Program-made: the position numbers and the translations under genes
Source: Streptomyces yatensis
Lineage (GTDB): Bacteria; Actinomycetota; Actinomycetes; Streptomycetales; Streptomycetaceae
DNA: 64,000 bases
Direction: 5' to 3'
NCBI RefSeq assembly: GCF_018069625.1
Contig: NZ_CP072941.1
Coordinates: 4,092,001-4,156,000, forward strand
The notes under the pieces: model-generated
Database searches by the model: none
What the model was told of the DNA's origin: nothing
The model's input: the letters and a program-made list of their open reading frames with translations, nothing else
Part shown: positions 16,117 to 24,287 of the stretch, one piece after another
How positions within the stretch are numbered: the stretch's first letter is position 1
Layout: each line of letters begins with the position of its first letter

Positions 16117-17829
16117 ATGGACCGTGCCCCACACCCCCGCCCCACCCGACTCAGACGCACCCTCGCCCGGCTGACCAGCGCGTTCGCCACCATCGCCCTG
16201 GGCGCCACCGGACTGGTCGCCCTCGGCGGCACCGCCGAGGGCGCCGCCGCCGCCAACCTCGCCCAGAACCCCGGCTTCGAGTCCGGCCTCAGCGGCTGGA
16301 CCTGTTCCGCCGGGAGCGGCACCACGGTCGCGAGCCCCGTCCACGGCGGCTCGGCCGCGCTCAAAGCCACCCCGGCGGGCACCGACAACGCCCGCTGCGC
16401 CCAGACCGTGGCCGTCAAGCCCAACTCCTCGTACACGCTGAGCGCCTGGGTCCAGGGCAGCTATGTCTACCTCGGCGCCGGCGGCACCGGCACCACCGAC
16501 GTCTCGACGTGGACGCCGTCGGCGCCCGGCTGGCAGCAGCTCAGCACCAGCTTCACCACCGGCGCGGCCACCACCTCGGTGACCGTCTACACCCACGGCT
16601 GGTACGGCCAGCCCGCCTACTACGCCGACGACATCAGCCTGGCCGGCCCCGGCGGCGACCCCGGCGACCCGGTGCCGGGCGCGCCCAGCGGACTGCGGAC
16701 CGCGGGCGCCACCTCGTCCTCCATCGATCTGTCCTGGTCCCCGGTGACCGGCGCGACCGGCTACAACGTCTACCGCGACGGCTCCAGGGTGCAGTCGGTG
16801 AGCGGCGCTTCGGCGACCGTGACGGGTCTGGCGGCCGCCACCTCGTACCAGTTCCAGGTCACCGCGACCAACGCGGCGGGCGAGTCGCCCAGGTCGTCCG
16901 CCGTCACGGGCACGACGACGGCCGGGGGCGGCGGGGGCGACGGCACCGTGCCCAAGCACGCGGTCACCGGCTACTGGCAGAACTTCAACAACGGCGCTGC
17001 CGTGCAGAAGCTGCGTGACGTCCAGGACCAGTACGACATCATCGCGGTCGCCTTCGCCGACGCCACCGGCACCCCCGGAGCCGTCGACTTCACCCTCGAC
17101 CCGGCCGTCGGCTACGGCAGCGAGCAGCAGTTCAAGGACGACATCAAGGCCAAGCAGGCGGCCGGGAAGTCTGTCGTGATCTCGATCGGCGGCCAGAACG
17201 GCACGGTGTCCATCAACGACTCGGCCTCCGCGAACAACTTCGCCAACTCGGTCTACGCCCTGATGCGCGAGTACGGTTTCAACGGCGTCGACATCGACCT
17301 GGAGAACGGCCTCAACCCGACCTATATGACCCAGGCGCTGCGCTCCCTGTCGGCGAAGGCCGGATCCGGCCTGGTGATCACCATGGCCCCGCAGACCATC
17401 GACATGCAGTCCACCTCGGGCGCCTACTTCCAGACGGCGCTGAACATCAAGGACATCCTGACGGTGGTCAATATGCAGTACTACAACAGCGGCTCGATGC
17501 TGGGCTGCGACGGCAAGGTGTACTCCCAGGGGTCGGTCGACTTCCTCACCGCCCTCGCCTGCATCCAGCTGGAGGGTGGTCTGTCGCCGTCCCAGGTCGG
17601 CCTCGGCCTGCCCGCCTCGACCCGCGGCGCGGGCAGCGGCTATGTCTCCCCGGCGGTCGTGAACAACGCCCTGGACTGCCTGGCCCGCGGCACGAACTGC
17701 GGCTCCTTCAAACCGGCGCGGACCTACCCGGGGCTGCGCGGCGCGATGACCTGGTCCACCAACTGGGACGCGACCGCGGGCAACGCGTGGTCGAACGCGG
17801 TGGGCCCCAAGGTGCACGGTCTGCCGTAG
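16117..17829 (+). CDS. Secreted GH18 chitinase with N-terminal binding module and fibronectin III domain
   Basis: A 570-residue endochitinase. A Tat- or Sec-type signal peptide (RLRRTLARLTSAFATIALG, ending near GAAAA) is followed by a beta-sandwich carbohydrate-binding module (NLAQNPGFESGLSGW, about 42-165) and a fibronectin III domain (PSGLRTAGATSSSIDLSW, about 178-262). A Gly-rich hinge then leads to the GH18 barrel (about 272-570). The catalytic motif GVDIDLENG places the acid at Glu396. MAPQTIDMQS and VVNMQYYNSGSMLG line the cleft. The ATG at 16117 has GGAGG five bases upstream. Its catalytic domain is very similar to the next gene, so the two are recent paralogues. Confidence 0.95.
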   Translation: MDRAPHPRPTRLRRTLARLTSAFATIALGATGLVALGGTAEGAAAANLAQNPGFESGLSGWTCSAGSGTTVASPVHGGSAALKATPAGTDNARCAQTVAVKPNSSYTLSAWVQGSYVYLGAGGTGTTDVSTWTPSAPGWQQLSTSFTTGAATTSVTVYTHGWYGQPAYYADDISLAGPGGDPGDPVPGAPSGLRTAGATSSSIDLSWSPVTGATGYNVYRDGSRVQSVSGASATVTGLAAATSYQFQVTATNAAGESPRSSAVTGTTTAGGGGGDGTVPKHAVTGYWQNFNNGAAVQKLRDVQDQYDIIAVAFADATGTPGAVDFTLDPAVGYGSEQQFKDDIKAKQAAGKSVVISIGGQNGTVSINDSASANNFANSVYALMREYGFNGVDIDLENGLNPTYMTQALRSLSAKAGSGLVITMAPQTIDMQSTSGAYFQTALNIKDILTVVNMQYYNSGSMLGCDGKVYSQGSVDFLTALACIQLEGGLSPSQVGLGLPASTRGAGSGYVSPAVVNNALDCLARGTNCGSFKPARTYPGLRGAMTWSTNWDATAGNAWSNAVGPKVHGLP

Positions 17830-17840
17830 CGTGACGCGGC

Positions 17841-17908
17841 CCCTCCCGGGGGGATGTCCCTCCCGGGAGGGGGTGCCCCTCCCGGGGGGATATCCCTCCC
17901 GGGGGGAT
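17841..17908. repeat. Four copies of a CCCTCCCGGG-type repeat after the first chitinase gene
   Basis: The unit ccctcccggggggat appears at 17841, 17877 and 17894. A variant, ccctcccgggagggg, at 17858 is itself palindromic. The units can pair with each other into alternative hairpins, so the array probably serves as terminator. It separates the chitinase stop from the next promoter. Confidence 0.75.
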
Positions 17909-17991
17909 GGGCCAAGGGGGCCGGGGCGCAAGCGCTCGGCCCCCTCATCCGCATTTATCACCCGCACGGGCAGCGAAGATGACGCCTGGGG

Positions 17992-18018
17992 TTGACAACG
18001 GCATTGGTCTGGACCACC
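17992..18018 (+). promoter_or_regulatory. Second chitinase promoter with dre operator
   Basis: The arrangement copies that of the first chitinase: TTGACA at 17992-17997 and the dre-like 16-mer ATTGGTCTGGACCACC at 18003-18018, with the same distance between them. Its match to the dre consensus is one base weaker at the end. A TTATAC sequence at 18019-18024 may be the -10. Confidence 0.86.
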
Positions 18019-18099
18019 TTATACGCACGCCACAGGGGCCCCTGAACGCGCATTCGCAACACCACCCCCACACCTCTCCCCCCACGTACGGAGGCTGTC

Positions 18100-19110
18100 G
18101 TGGTACGCGCACAGTTCACCAAGCGGCTGCTCGGAGCCGCCGCAGTCGTCGCCATCGCCGCCGGAGGGCTGATATCCGCCGGCTCGGCCAACGCGTCGGA
18201 GGACCACCCCGACGCCAAGCAGCACGCGGCCGCCGTCCCCGAACACGCCGTCACCGGGTACTGGCAGAACTTCGACAACGGCGCGACGAAGCAGAAGCTC
18301 TCGGACGTCCCGGACGACTACGACATCATCGCGGTCGCCTTCGCGGACGCCACCGGCTCCCCCGGGGCAGTCGACTTCAAGCTCGACCCCGCCACCGGCT
18401 ACAGCGACGAGCAGCAGTTCAAGGACGACATCAAGGCCAAGCAGGCGGCCGGGAAGTCCGTGATCATCTCCGTCGGCGGCGAGAAGGGCACCATCTCGGT
18501 CAGCGACGACGCCTCGGCCGACGCCTTCGCCTCCTCCATCACCGGGCTGATGGACAAGTACGGCTTCAACGGGGTCGACATCGACCTGGAGAACGGCGTC
18601 AACTCCACCTACATGACCAAGGCCCTCAAGGCCGTCCACGACAAGAAGAGCGATGTCGTGGTCACCATGGCGCCGCAGACGATCGACATGCAGTCGGCGT
18701 CCACCGAGTACTTCAAGACCGCCCTGGGGATCAAGGACTTCCTGACCGTGGTCAACATGCAGTACTACAACAGCGGCTCGATGCTGGGCTGTGACGGCAA
18801 GGTCTACTCCCAGGGCTCGGTCGACTTCCTCACCGCTCTCGCCTGCATCCAGTTGGAGAACGGCCTCGACCCGTCCCAGGTCGGCATCGGCGTGCCCGCC
18901 TCCACCAGCGGCGCCGGCTCCGGCTATGTCGAGCCGGGTGTGGTCAACGACGCTCTCGACTGCCTCGCCAAGGGCACCGGCTGCGGCTCCTTCAAGCCGT
19001 CCAAGACCTACCCCGGCATCCGCGGCGCGATGACCTGGTCCACCAACTGGGACGCGGCCGGCGGGAACGCCTGGTCCAAGGCGGTCGGCGCGCACGTCCA
19101 CGGGCTGTAG
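18100..19110 (+). CDS. Secreted GH18 chitinase, catalytic domain only
   Basis: A 336-residue chitinase: signal peptide (RLLGAAAVVAIAAGGLISAG, cleavage near ANA-SE), a short linker, then the GH18 barrel from AVTGYWQNFDNG to the end. The motif GVDIDLENG gives catalytic Glu164. It has no binding module or fibronectin domain, unlike its neighbour. Long stretches of the two catalytic domains are identical, such as FKDDIKAKQAAGKSV and YSQGSVDFLTALACIQLE. The GTG at 18100 has GGAGG seven bases upstream. It is followed by a perfect terminator. Confidence 0.95.
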   Translation: MVRAQFTKRLLGAAAVVAIAAGGLISAGSANASEDHPDAKQHAAAVPEHAVTGYWQNFDNGATKQKLSDVPDDYDIIAVAFADATGSPGAVDFKLDPATGYSDEQQFKDDIKAKQAAGKSVIISVGGEKGTISVSDDASADAFASSITGLMDKYGFNGVDIDLENGVNSTYMTKALKAVHDKKSDVVVTMAPQTIDMQSASTEYFKTALGIKDFLTVVNMQYYNSGSMLGCDGKVYSQGSVDFLTALACIQLENGLDPSQVGIGVPASTSGAGSGYVEPGVVNDALDCLAKGTGCGSFKPSKTYPGIRGAMTWSTNWDAAGGNAWSKAVGAHVHGL

Positions 19111-19138
19111 ACCCTCAAGGCGCGAACGACAGTTCGAC

Positions 19139-19185
19139 GTACGCCGGTGCGCCCCGCCCACACCATGCGGGGCGCACCGGCGTAC
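19139..19185. terminator. Bidirectional terminator between chitinase and protease genes
   Basis: A perfect 19-bp inverted repeat (19139-19157 with 19167-19185) with a nine-base loop lies between two converging genes, 28 bases past the chitinase stop and 9 bases before the protease stop. Confidence 0.88.
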
Positions 19186-19194
19186 TGGTGTTCG

Positions 19195-20067
19195 CTACGG
19201 CTTGGGCAGCGCACATCCCGCCAGGTTCAGGTCAATCTTGTTGCCGGTGGTCACGCACTTGGTGATGCCGTAGGTCTCCTGGGCGTAGTTGATGCCCTGG
19301 CGCACCGTCACCGTGCCGTTCTCGTCCACCTCGCACGGATTGTTCAGGGTGCAGCGGCCGCCGTCCTCGTTGCCCGTGTTGTTGACGGCCACGACCTTGC
19401 CGGACGCCGGGTCGACGACGGGAGAGCCCGACGTTCCGCCGATCGTGTTACAGGCGGAGGTGTAGCGGACCGAGTCCTTCCAGGTCCAGTCCCCCTCCTT
19501 AAGCCGGTATGCAAATCCGTCGATATTGCAGGAGTAGATCTTCTTCCAGTAGCCGGAGACCACATTGATGGCGGAGCCCTGGGTCGGGTGGCTGTCCGAC
19601 AGCGTCAGCGCCTTGATGCCGTACGACGACTGGATCTGGGCGTACGTGGACGTCAGCCGGTACAGCGAGATGTCGGTGTCGGTCATCGTCGCGTACGCGA
19701 CCTTGTTCGCGCGCACGGTGCCGGCGCTGCCACCCGAAGCGGTCAGCAGGGTGAAGCTCCGGCTCGACGGCTGGTCGACGATCACCTCTCCCGCGCCGGG
19801 GAAGCCGCTCTCCAGGCAGTGGCCGTTGGAGAGCACGAGCGCGGGGTCGGTGTCAGCCGATCCCGGCGTCCGGACGACGGAGCCGGAGCAGTTGCTGAGC
19901 GCCACCGTGCCCGCGAAGGTGACGGCCTTCGGGGCCTTGGTGGAGACCTTGACGGGGGCCGGGGCCTTGGCGGGGGATGCGGCCGCCGCGGGCGCCGCAC
20001 CCGCGCCGACGAGGGTCGCGCCGCCCAGTAACAGGGCCGAGAACGCACCGACGAGAGATCTGTTCAT
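19195..20067 (-). CDS. Secreted trypsin-like serine protease
   Basis: A 290-residue exported protease. The signal peptide is LVGAFSALLLGGATLVGAG. The catalytic triad is readable: His in LSNGHCLESG, Asp in TMTDTDISLYRL, and Ser in CNTIGGTSGSPVVD. Several cysteines (SNCSGS, YSCNID, SACNT, GRCTLNNPCEV, KCVTTG, AGCALP) suggest disulfides. The S1 type cannot be fixed from sequence; it resembles the V8/trypsin-like peptidases of Streptomyces rather than SGPA/B. The ATG at 20067 has AGGAA nine bases upstream. It is divergent from the carboxypeptidase gene. Confidence 0.88.
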   Translation of the reverse strand: MNRSLVGAFSALLLGGATLVGAGAAPAAAASPAKAPAPVKVSTKAPKAVTFAGTVALSNCSGSVVRTPGSADTDPALVLSNGHCLESGFPGAGEVIVDQPSSRSFTLLTASGGSAGTVRANKVAYATMTDTDISLYRLTSTYAQIQSSYGIKALTLSDSHPTQGSAINVVSGYWKKIYSCNIDGFAYRLKEGDWTWKDSVRYTSACNTIGGTSGSPVVDPASGKVVAVNNTGNEDGGRCTLNNPCEVDENGTVTVRQGINYAQETYGITKCVTTGNKIDLNLAGCALPKP

Positions 20068-20193
20068 GCGGGGGGTTCCTTCCCTCGATGAGAGATTCCT
20101 TCGGCTTCGACCATTTCCCACCCTTGCGCATGTCATGCGCATGGCCGAACACTGGCGCAGCAGTCGCCCTCCCTTCACCCCCCAGGAGATGTC

Positions 20194-21546
20194 ATGCGAC
20201 GTCGCATCAGCGGTAGACGGGCCACCGCCCTCACCGCCTTGCTCACCCTCGCACTCGCCGCCCCCATGGCAGCTCAGGCCGACGATCCCGCTCCACGGCC
20301 CGGCACCGATCGCACCGCGTCATCCACCGCCCGGAGCGCCGACGAGAGCGTGCGGCAGTACGAGGTCTCCGGCCCCGCCACCCGGGCCGACCGCTCGGCC
20401 GTCGCCGCCACCGGCGTGTCCATCGACGAGGTGGACGCCCGCTCCCTGGTCGTCACCGCCGACGCGGCGCAGGCCAAACAGCTGCGCGCGCTCGGCTACC
20501 GGCTCACCGCGCTCCAGGGCCCGCCCGACCGCAGCCAGGGCAGGTCGGCCAAGCCCTTCGACTTCCCCTCGGCCGATGCGAAGTACCACAACTACGCCGA
20601 AGCGAACGCCGAGATCAACGCGGCGGTGGCGAAGTATCCGTCGATCCTCAGCAAGCGTGTCATCGGAAAGTCGTACGAGGGCCGGGACATCGTCGCCCTC
20701 AAGATCAGCGACAATGTGGCCACGGACGAGAACGAGCCCGAGGTTCTCTTCACCGCCCATCAGCACGCGCGTGAGCACCTGACCGTGGAGATGGCGCTCT
20801 ATCTGGTGCGGCAGTTCACCGAGGGCTACGGCAGCGACTCCCGGATCACCAATGCCGTCAACGGCCGGGAAATCTGGATCGTCCCGGATGTGAACCCGGA
20901 CGGCGGCGAGTACGACATCGCCACCGGCTCCTACCGCAGCTGGCGCAAGAACCGCCAGCCCAACTCCGGCTCCTCCTCCGTCGGCACCGATCTCAACCGC
21001 AACTGGGACTTCAAATGGGGCTGCTGCGGCGGCTCCTCCGGCTCCCCCGGCTCGGAGACCTACCGCGGCCCCAAGGCCGGCTCCGCCCCCGAGGTGAAGG
21101 TCGTCGCCGACTTCGCCCGCAGCCGCGTCGTCGGCGGCAAGCAGCAGATCAAGGCCGCGATCGACTTCCACACCTACAGCGAACTGGTGCTGTGGCCCTT
21201 CGGCTGGACGGACGACGAGACCACCACCGGCATGACGCGGGACGACTACGACGCCTTCGCGGCGGTCGGCAGGAAGATGGCCGCGAGCAACGGCTACACC
21301 CCCGAGCAGTCCAGCGAGCTGTACATCACCGACGGGGCGATCGACGACTATCTGTGGGGCACCCAGAAGGTCTTCGCCTACACCTTCGAGATGTACCCGA
21401 CCGACTCCGGCGACGGCGGCTTCTACCCGCCCGACGAGGTCATCGACCGCGAAACCAGCCGCAACCGCGACGCGGTGCTCCAACTCGTGGAGAACGCGGA
21501 CTGCATGTACCGGTCGATCGGCAAGGCGGCGCAGTACTGCGCCTGA
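20194..21546 (+). CDS. Secreted M14 zinc carboxypeptidase
   Basis: A 450-residue metallocarboxypeptidase resembling carboxypeptidase T. After a signal peptide ([18 protein letters not shown]) and a propeptide (about 30-125) the catalytic domain begins at [11 protein letters not shown]. Zinc ligands are His191 and Glu194 in [10 protein letters not shown] and a later His in [16 protein letters not shown]. The catalytic Glu is in [11 protein letters not shown]. Substrate-binding residues lie in [10 protein letters not shown]. The C-terminal tail carries two cysteines. The ATG at 20194 follows AGGAGATGTC. Together with the neighbouring protease it can supply amino acids from extracellular protein. 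Confidence 0.92.
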   Translation: MRRRISGRRATALTALLTLALAAPMAAQADDPAPRPGTDRTASSTARSADESVRQYEVSGPATRADRSAVAATGVSIDEVDARSLVVTADAAQAKQLRALGYRLTALQGPPDRSQGRSAKPFDFPSADAKYHNYAEANAEINAAVAKYPSILSKRVIGKSYEGRDIVALKISDNVATDENEPEVLFTAHQHAREHLTVEMALYLVRQFTEGYGSDSRITNAVNGREIWIVPDVNPDGGEYDIATGSYRSWRKNRQPNSGSSSVGTDLNRNWDFKWGCCGGSSGSPGSETYRGPKAGSAPEVKVVADFARSRVVGGKQQIKAAIDFHTYSELVLWPFGWTDDETTTGMTRDDYDAFAAVGRKMAASNGYTPEQSSELYITDGAIDDYLWGTQKVFAYTFEMYPTDSGDGGFYPPDEVIDRETSRNRDAVLQLVENADCMYRSIGKAAQYCA

Positions 21547-21571
21547 GCCGGGGCCGTATGGCACGCCAGGC

Positions 21572-21602
21572 GCCGTCCCGGCGGTAGCCCCGCCGGGACG
21601 GC
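21572..21602. terminator. Terminator between carboxypeptidase and small hypothetical gene
   Basis: A perfect 13-bp stem (21572-21584 with 21590-21602) with loop TAGCC lies 26 bases after the carboxypeptidase stop and just before the stop of a converging gene. Confidence 0.82.
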
Positions 21603-21607
21603 ACCCC

Positions 21608-21925
21608 TCACGACCCCCCGTCCGGGACGTCGTCCCCGCCGTACGAGGGCAGGCGGGCGCCCCTGCTCTCGGCGACCCGCAGCACATCGCGCAGCGCCTC
21701 ACACAACCGCTCCGCGAGGTAGCGCAGTTCTCGTCTGTCCGCCTTGGGGGCGTCCAGCAGTGCTCGGGCGTGCCGGAGGAGTTCGGTCCCCATGGACATC
21801 TGTACGGCCTCGATCGCGTCCGCACGTCGGCTCAGCGGGCTGTTCCCGTCGTCCGACGCCAGATAACACGGCTTCCCCTCGGGGTCGGTCCACGGCAGCA
21901 GGCGCAGCCCGGTCATCACGCTCAT
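21608..21925 (-). CDS. Small hypothetical protein next to XRE/DUF397 genes
   Basis: A 105-residue, probably cytosolic protein. It starts MSVMTGLRLLPWTDPEGKPC and has a helical middle (AVQMSMGTELLRHARALLDA, RELRYLAERLCEALRDVLR). Small proteins of this kind are commonly divergent from XRE/DUF397 pairs in Streptomyces. I do not know a function. The ATG at 21925 has GGAG close upstream; the ATG three codons later is an alternative. Confidence 0.65.
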   Translation of the reverse strand: MSVMTGLRLLPWTDPEGKPCYLASDDGNSPLSRRADAIEAVQMSMGTELLRHARALLDAPKADRRELRYLAERLCEALRDVLRVAESRGARLPSYGGDDVPDGGS

Positions 21926-22093
21926 CAGCTCCGTTCAGCTGGTGGGCCACGCCCTCGGGCCGGTGCACCCCGGTCGCGAGGGTCTTGCGTTTCTTCACGC
22001 TGTGTGGCGGCTCCCTCACAGAGTGGGGGCGTTCTGGCTACGCTGCTAGGAGGGCGGGTCTGACAGCACAGGTTTCAACTCAGGGAGTCAGCC

Positions 22094-22918
22094 ATGGAGA
22101 TGGATCGGAGGCCCCGCACCCCGAGGGAGAAGTACGGGGAGGAGTTGCGGATCCGGCGCACAGCGGCCGACCTGACGCAGGAAGCGCTGAGTGAGCGCGT
22201 GGTCTGCTCGCCCACGCTGATCAGCCACTTCGAGGCGGGCAGGCGGTTACCGAAACCCGACGACGCGGCGCGGATCGACCAGGCGCTGGGAACGGACGGG
22301 TTCTTCGCGCGGTGGCTGGAGGATCTGGAGTCGAAGTTCGCCGACCACTTCGCGGCCGTGGCCGACCTGGAGCAGCAAGCCACAGTGATCCAGCAGTTCG
22401 CGCTGTCGCTGGTTCCGGGCGTGCTTCAGACCGACGACTACGCGCGCGCTCTCTTCCGCGCCTATCGGCCGAACTACACGGCCGAGGAACTTGACGAGGC
22501 GGTCGTCATCCGGACTAAACGCCGCCGTATGCTCGACGGACCCGCTCAGCCCGTCGTCTGGACGCTGCTCGACGAGGCCGTCATCCGGCGGCGCGTCGGC
22601 GGCTCACAGGTCATGGCCGAGCAGTTGCGCAGGATCGGGGACATGGCCGAGGCGGGACGAATCCGGCTGCACGTACTGCCGTACGACGTGGGGGCGCATG
22701 CGCTCCTGGAAAGTCTGCTCACGCTCATGAGCTTCCCGGACTCCGCTCCGGTGGGTTACGTCGAAGGCTTTCTCACCGGCAACTTGATGGACGATCCTGC
22801 GCTGGTGGCCGCCAGCCAGACCGCCTACTCTCTGGCCCTGAGCGACGCGTTGTCACAGCAGGAGTCACTGGCCCTCATCAAGGCGGCAGCGGAGGAACAC
22901 GCACATGGTCAGCAGTGA
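22094..22918 (+). CDS. XRE-family regulator with DUF5753 domain
   Basis: A 274-residue protein. An N-terminal helix-turn-helix (about 15-70: YGEELRIRRTAADLTQEALS, SPTLISHFEAGRRLP) is followed by the DUF5753 ligand-like domain (FALSLVPGVLQTDDYARALF, RIGDMAEAGRIRLHVLPYD, LLTLMSFPDSAPVGYVEG). Such proteins are extremely numerous in Streptomyces, nearly always paired with a DUF397 gene, and some act in development or as a regulator-antagonist pair. The ATG at 22094 is preceded by AGGGAG. The gene overlaps the DUF397 gene by 14 bases. Confidence 0.92.
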   Translation: MEMDRRPRTPREKYGEELRIRRTAADLTQEALSERVVCSPTLISHFEAGRRLPKPDDAARIDQALGTDGFFARWLEDLESKFADHFAAVADLEQQATVIQQFALSLVPGVLQTDDYARALFRAYRPNYTAEELDEAVVIRTKRRRMLDGPAQPVVWTLLDEAVIRRRVGGSQVMAEQLRRIGDMAEAGRIRLHVLPYDVGAHALLESLLTLMSFPDSAPVGYVEGFLTGNLMDDPALVAASQTAYSLALSDALSQQESLALIKAAAEEHAHGQQ

Positions 22919-23138
22919 GCACACCGTCTCAGACGCGTCCACCCTCGCCGGGTGGCACAAGTCCAGCTACAGCGGAGGAAGTACGCCCCAGGGCGAATGC
23001 CTCGAAGTAGCCCGTGGCCACGCCGACATACCCGTCCGCGACAGCAAGGACCCACACGGCCCGGCGCTCATCTTCGAGCCGTCCGCGTGGGCGGCGTTCG
23101 TCTCCGCCGTCAAGCGCGGGGAGTTCCCCACCACCTGA
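22905..23138 (+). CDS. DUF397 protein, partner of the XRE regulator
   Basis: A 77-residue protein fitting the DUF397 pattern: GWHKSSYSGG, ECLEVA, VRDSKDPHGPALIFEPSAW and FVSAVKRGEF. It overlaps the 3' end of the XRE gene, with a GGAGG-containing stretch upstream (gcggaggaac), so the two are translated together. In characterised cases (BldB-like or WhiJ-linked pairs) the small protein modulates its regulator. That role is inferred here. Confidence 0.9.
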   Translation: MVSSEHTVSDASTLAGWHKSSYSGGSTPQGECLEVARGHADIPVRDSKDPHGPALIFEPSAWAAFVSAVKRGEFPTT

Positions 23139-23249
23139 GCCACCCAACAGTGTGGTTCGCGCCGTCCTCGTCTGCGCAGTTCGATCTTGCATTTCGCACC
23201 AGCGCCACCACTCAGGCGGACCGAGCGGCGTTGATGAGAATCGCTTCTC

Positions 23250-23388
23250 ATGTCGAAGCCTGACGCACTGCTTGTTGATGTCGCGGCCTTGGTGGAGTCC
23301 GGGCACAGCAACCAGATGACTCTGACTGTGGTCGCCGGTGGTGCTGTCATCACGGGGCGGCTGGCTCCCGAAGCGGCGCTGCGAGTTA
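23250..23388 (+). pseudogene. Truncated N-terminal fragment of a conserved Streptomyces hypothetical protein
   Basis: The first 45 codons encode MSKPDALLVDVAALVESGHS and MTLTVVAGGAVITGRLAPEA. This matches my recollection of roughly 100-130-residue Streptomyces proteins with a beta-rich 'TLVVGG..VTG' core. After APEAAL the frame turns into low-quality sequence and crosses a strong terminator (23411-23444), so the C-terminal part seems lost. A 7-bp hairpin (23234-23251) covers the ATG. The family recollection is not certain. The truncation argument rests on the abrupt loss of coding character. Confidence 0.45.
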
Positions 23389-23410
23389 ACGGACCGCGCG
23401 GCAACGCGGC

Positions 23411-23444
23411 GAGGGTCCGACCGGCACGTGTCGGTCGGACCCTC
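23411..23444. terminator. Terminator hairpin between truncated gene and small conserved gene
   Basis: A perfect 13-bp stem (23411-23423 with 23432-23444) with loop GCACGTGT lies between the truncated rightward fragment and the leftward gene that ends at 23482. It can serve both. Confidence 0.82.
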
Positions 23445-23481
23445 ACTGTTGTTCCGGTGGCGGCTCGCACCCCCTCGTCGG

Positions 23482-23793
23482 TCAGACGGTGGCAGGTGCG
23501 CCGAGCATCGCGGAAGCCTGCTGGAGTGGGCTGGGGACACGCGTGGGCGCGGCTGTCTGGCGGAGGCCGGGGCAGGTGAAGCCGAGCTGAGTCATGGCCC
23601 GGAGAACTTCACCGGCGCTGAAATCGCGGCGGTCCTGGCGCGTGATGGCCTGCCCGACCTGCTTGACCGGGTAGGTGCGGCGGCCGATGATCACGGACTC
23701 GCCGATGACCTGTTCGGGCTTGATGCCCTTCATGGATTCCAGAACGCCGCTCTTGGTGAGGTCGAACGGGAAGCGGGCGATGATACAGCGCAT
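23482..23793 (-). CDS. Small conserved hypothetical protein of the cold-shock locus
   Basis: A 103-residue protein, MRCIIARFPFDLTKSGVLES..., with a compact conserved-looking core (GESVIIGRRTYPVKQVGQAI, TRQDRRDFSAGEVLRAM) and a loose Pro/Ala-rich tail. The ATG at 23793 is preceded by GAGG. I recall similar small proteins in other Streptomyces genomes but know no function. It reads in the same direction as the CBS, helicase, CspA and MerR genes upstream of it and may belong to that group. Confidence 0.7.
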   Translation of the reverse strand: MRCIIARFPFDLTKSGVLESMKGIKPEQVIGESVIIGRRTYPVKQVGQAITRQDRRDFSAGEVLRAMTQLGFTCPGLRQTAAPTRVPSPLQQASAMLGAPATV

Positions 23794-23842
23794 GATGCCT
23801 CACAGGGAGAAGAAGGGGATAGTTCTACCGCGGTAAGGCGGT

Positions 23843-24241
23843 TCAGTGGGCGAGGACGCCCCGAGCGCTGTCCCGGTCTTCGACGACCGGCAGTGCGGCG
23901 TGTCGGCGGTCCAGGGCTGCGTACTCGGCTTCGGCGGTCGTGGTCACGGGTGAGGTGGACGGCCCACCGCCGCTGAGGATGTCGCGCAGTTGGACCCGGT
24001 CCGTGTACGCGGGGCTGTCACGGACCGCGGTGAGCTGGGCCTGGGTGACCAGTTGGGTGCACAGGCCGTCGTTGTCGCAGACGAACAGCTGCCCGGTGCG
24101 GGCGCCGGCCATGACGGACAGGGCGACTTCGATGGTCATGTCGTCGCTGACTTGCAGTGGGCCCGTGTCCACGGCGTCCGCCGCAGTCTGGTGTGCTTGG
24201 GTGACGTTCGTCGAGCGGGGCTGCATCTGAACCAGCGTCAA
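23843..24241 (-). CDS. CBS-domain protein
   Basis: A 132-residue protein with two CBS-like motifs: the first around MTIEVALSVMAGARTGQLFVCDNDG (only MTIEVALSVMAGART is quoted as core) and the second around TTAEAEYAALDRRHAALPVVEDRD. CBS pairs bind adenosyl ligands and sense energy state. I place the start at the TTG at 24241 because GGAGG lies exactly six bases upstream; the ATG five codons later (24226) is the alternative. The annotated-looking ATG at 24280 has no ribosome binding site. It lies 46 bases after the helicase stop. Confidence 0.72.
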   Translation of the reverse strand: MTLVQMQPRSTNVTQAHQTAADAVDTGPLQVSDDMTIEVALSVMAGARTGQLFVCDNDGLCTQLVTQAQLTAVRDSPAYTDRVQLRDILSGGGPSTSPVTTTAEAEYAALDRRHAALPVVEDRDSARGVLAH

Positions 24242-24287
24242 AAGGTGCCTCCGGCAGTGGTGGGTCAGTTTCCTGATCACGGAGTTT

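Noticed and set aside
22094..23138. XRE/DUF397 pair as a new toxin-antitoxin system
   Set aside because: This pairing occurs dozens of times per Streptomyces genome and is known mostly as a regulator with modulator; nothing here points to a toxin.
23234..23251. ATGAGAA-TCGC-TTCTCAT as a Zur box
   Set aside because: The streptomycete Zur consensus has a single central base and more A/T in the arms. The spacing and arm sequence do not fit, and the downstream gene is truncated.
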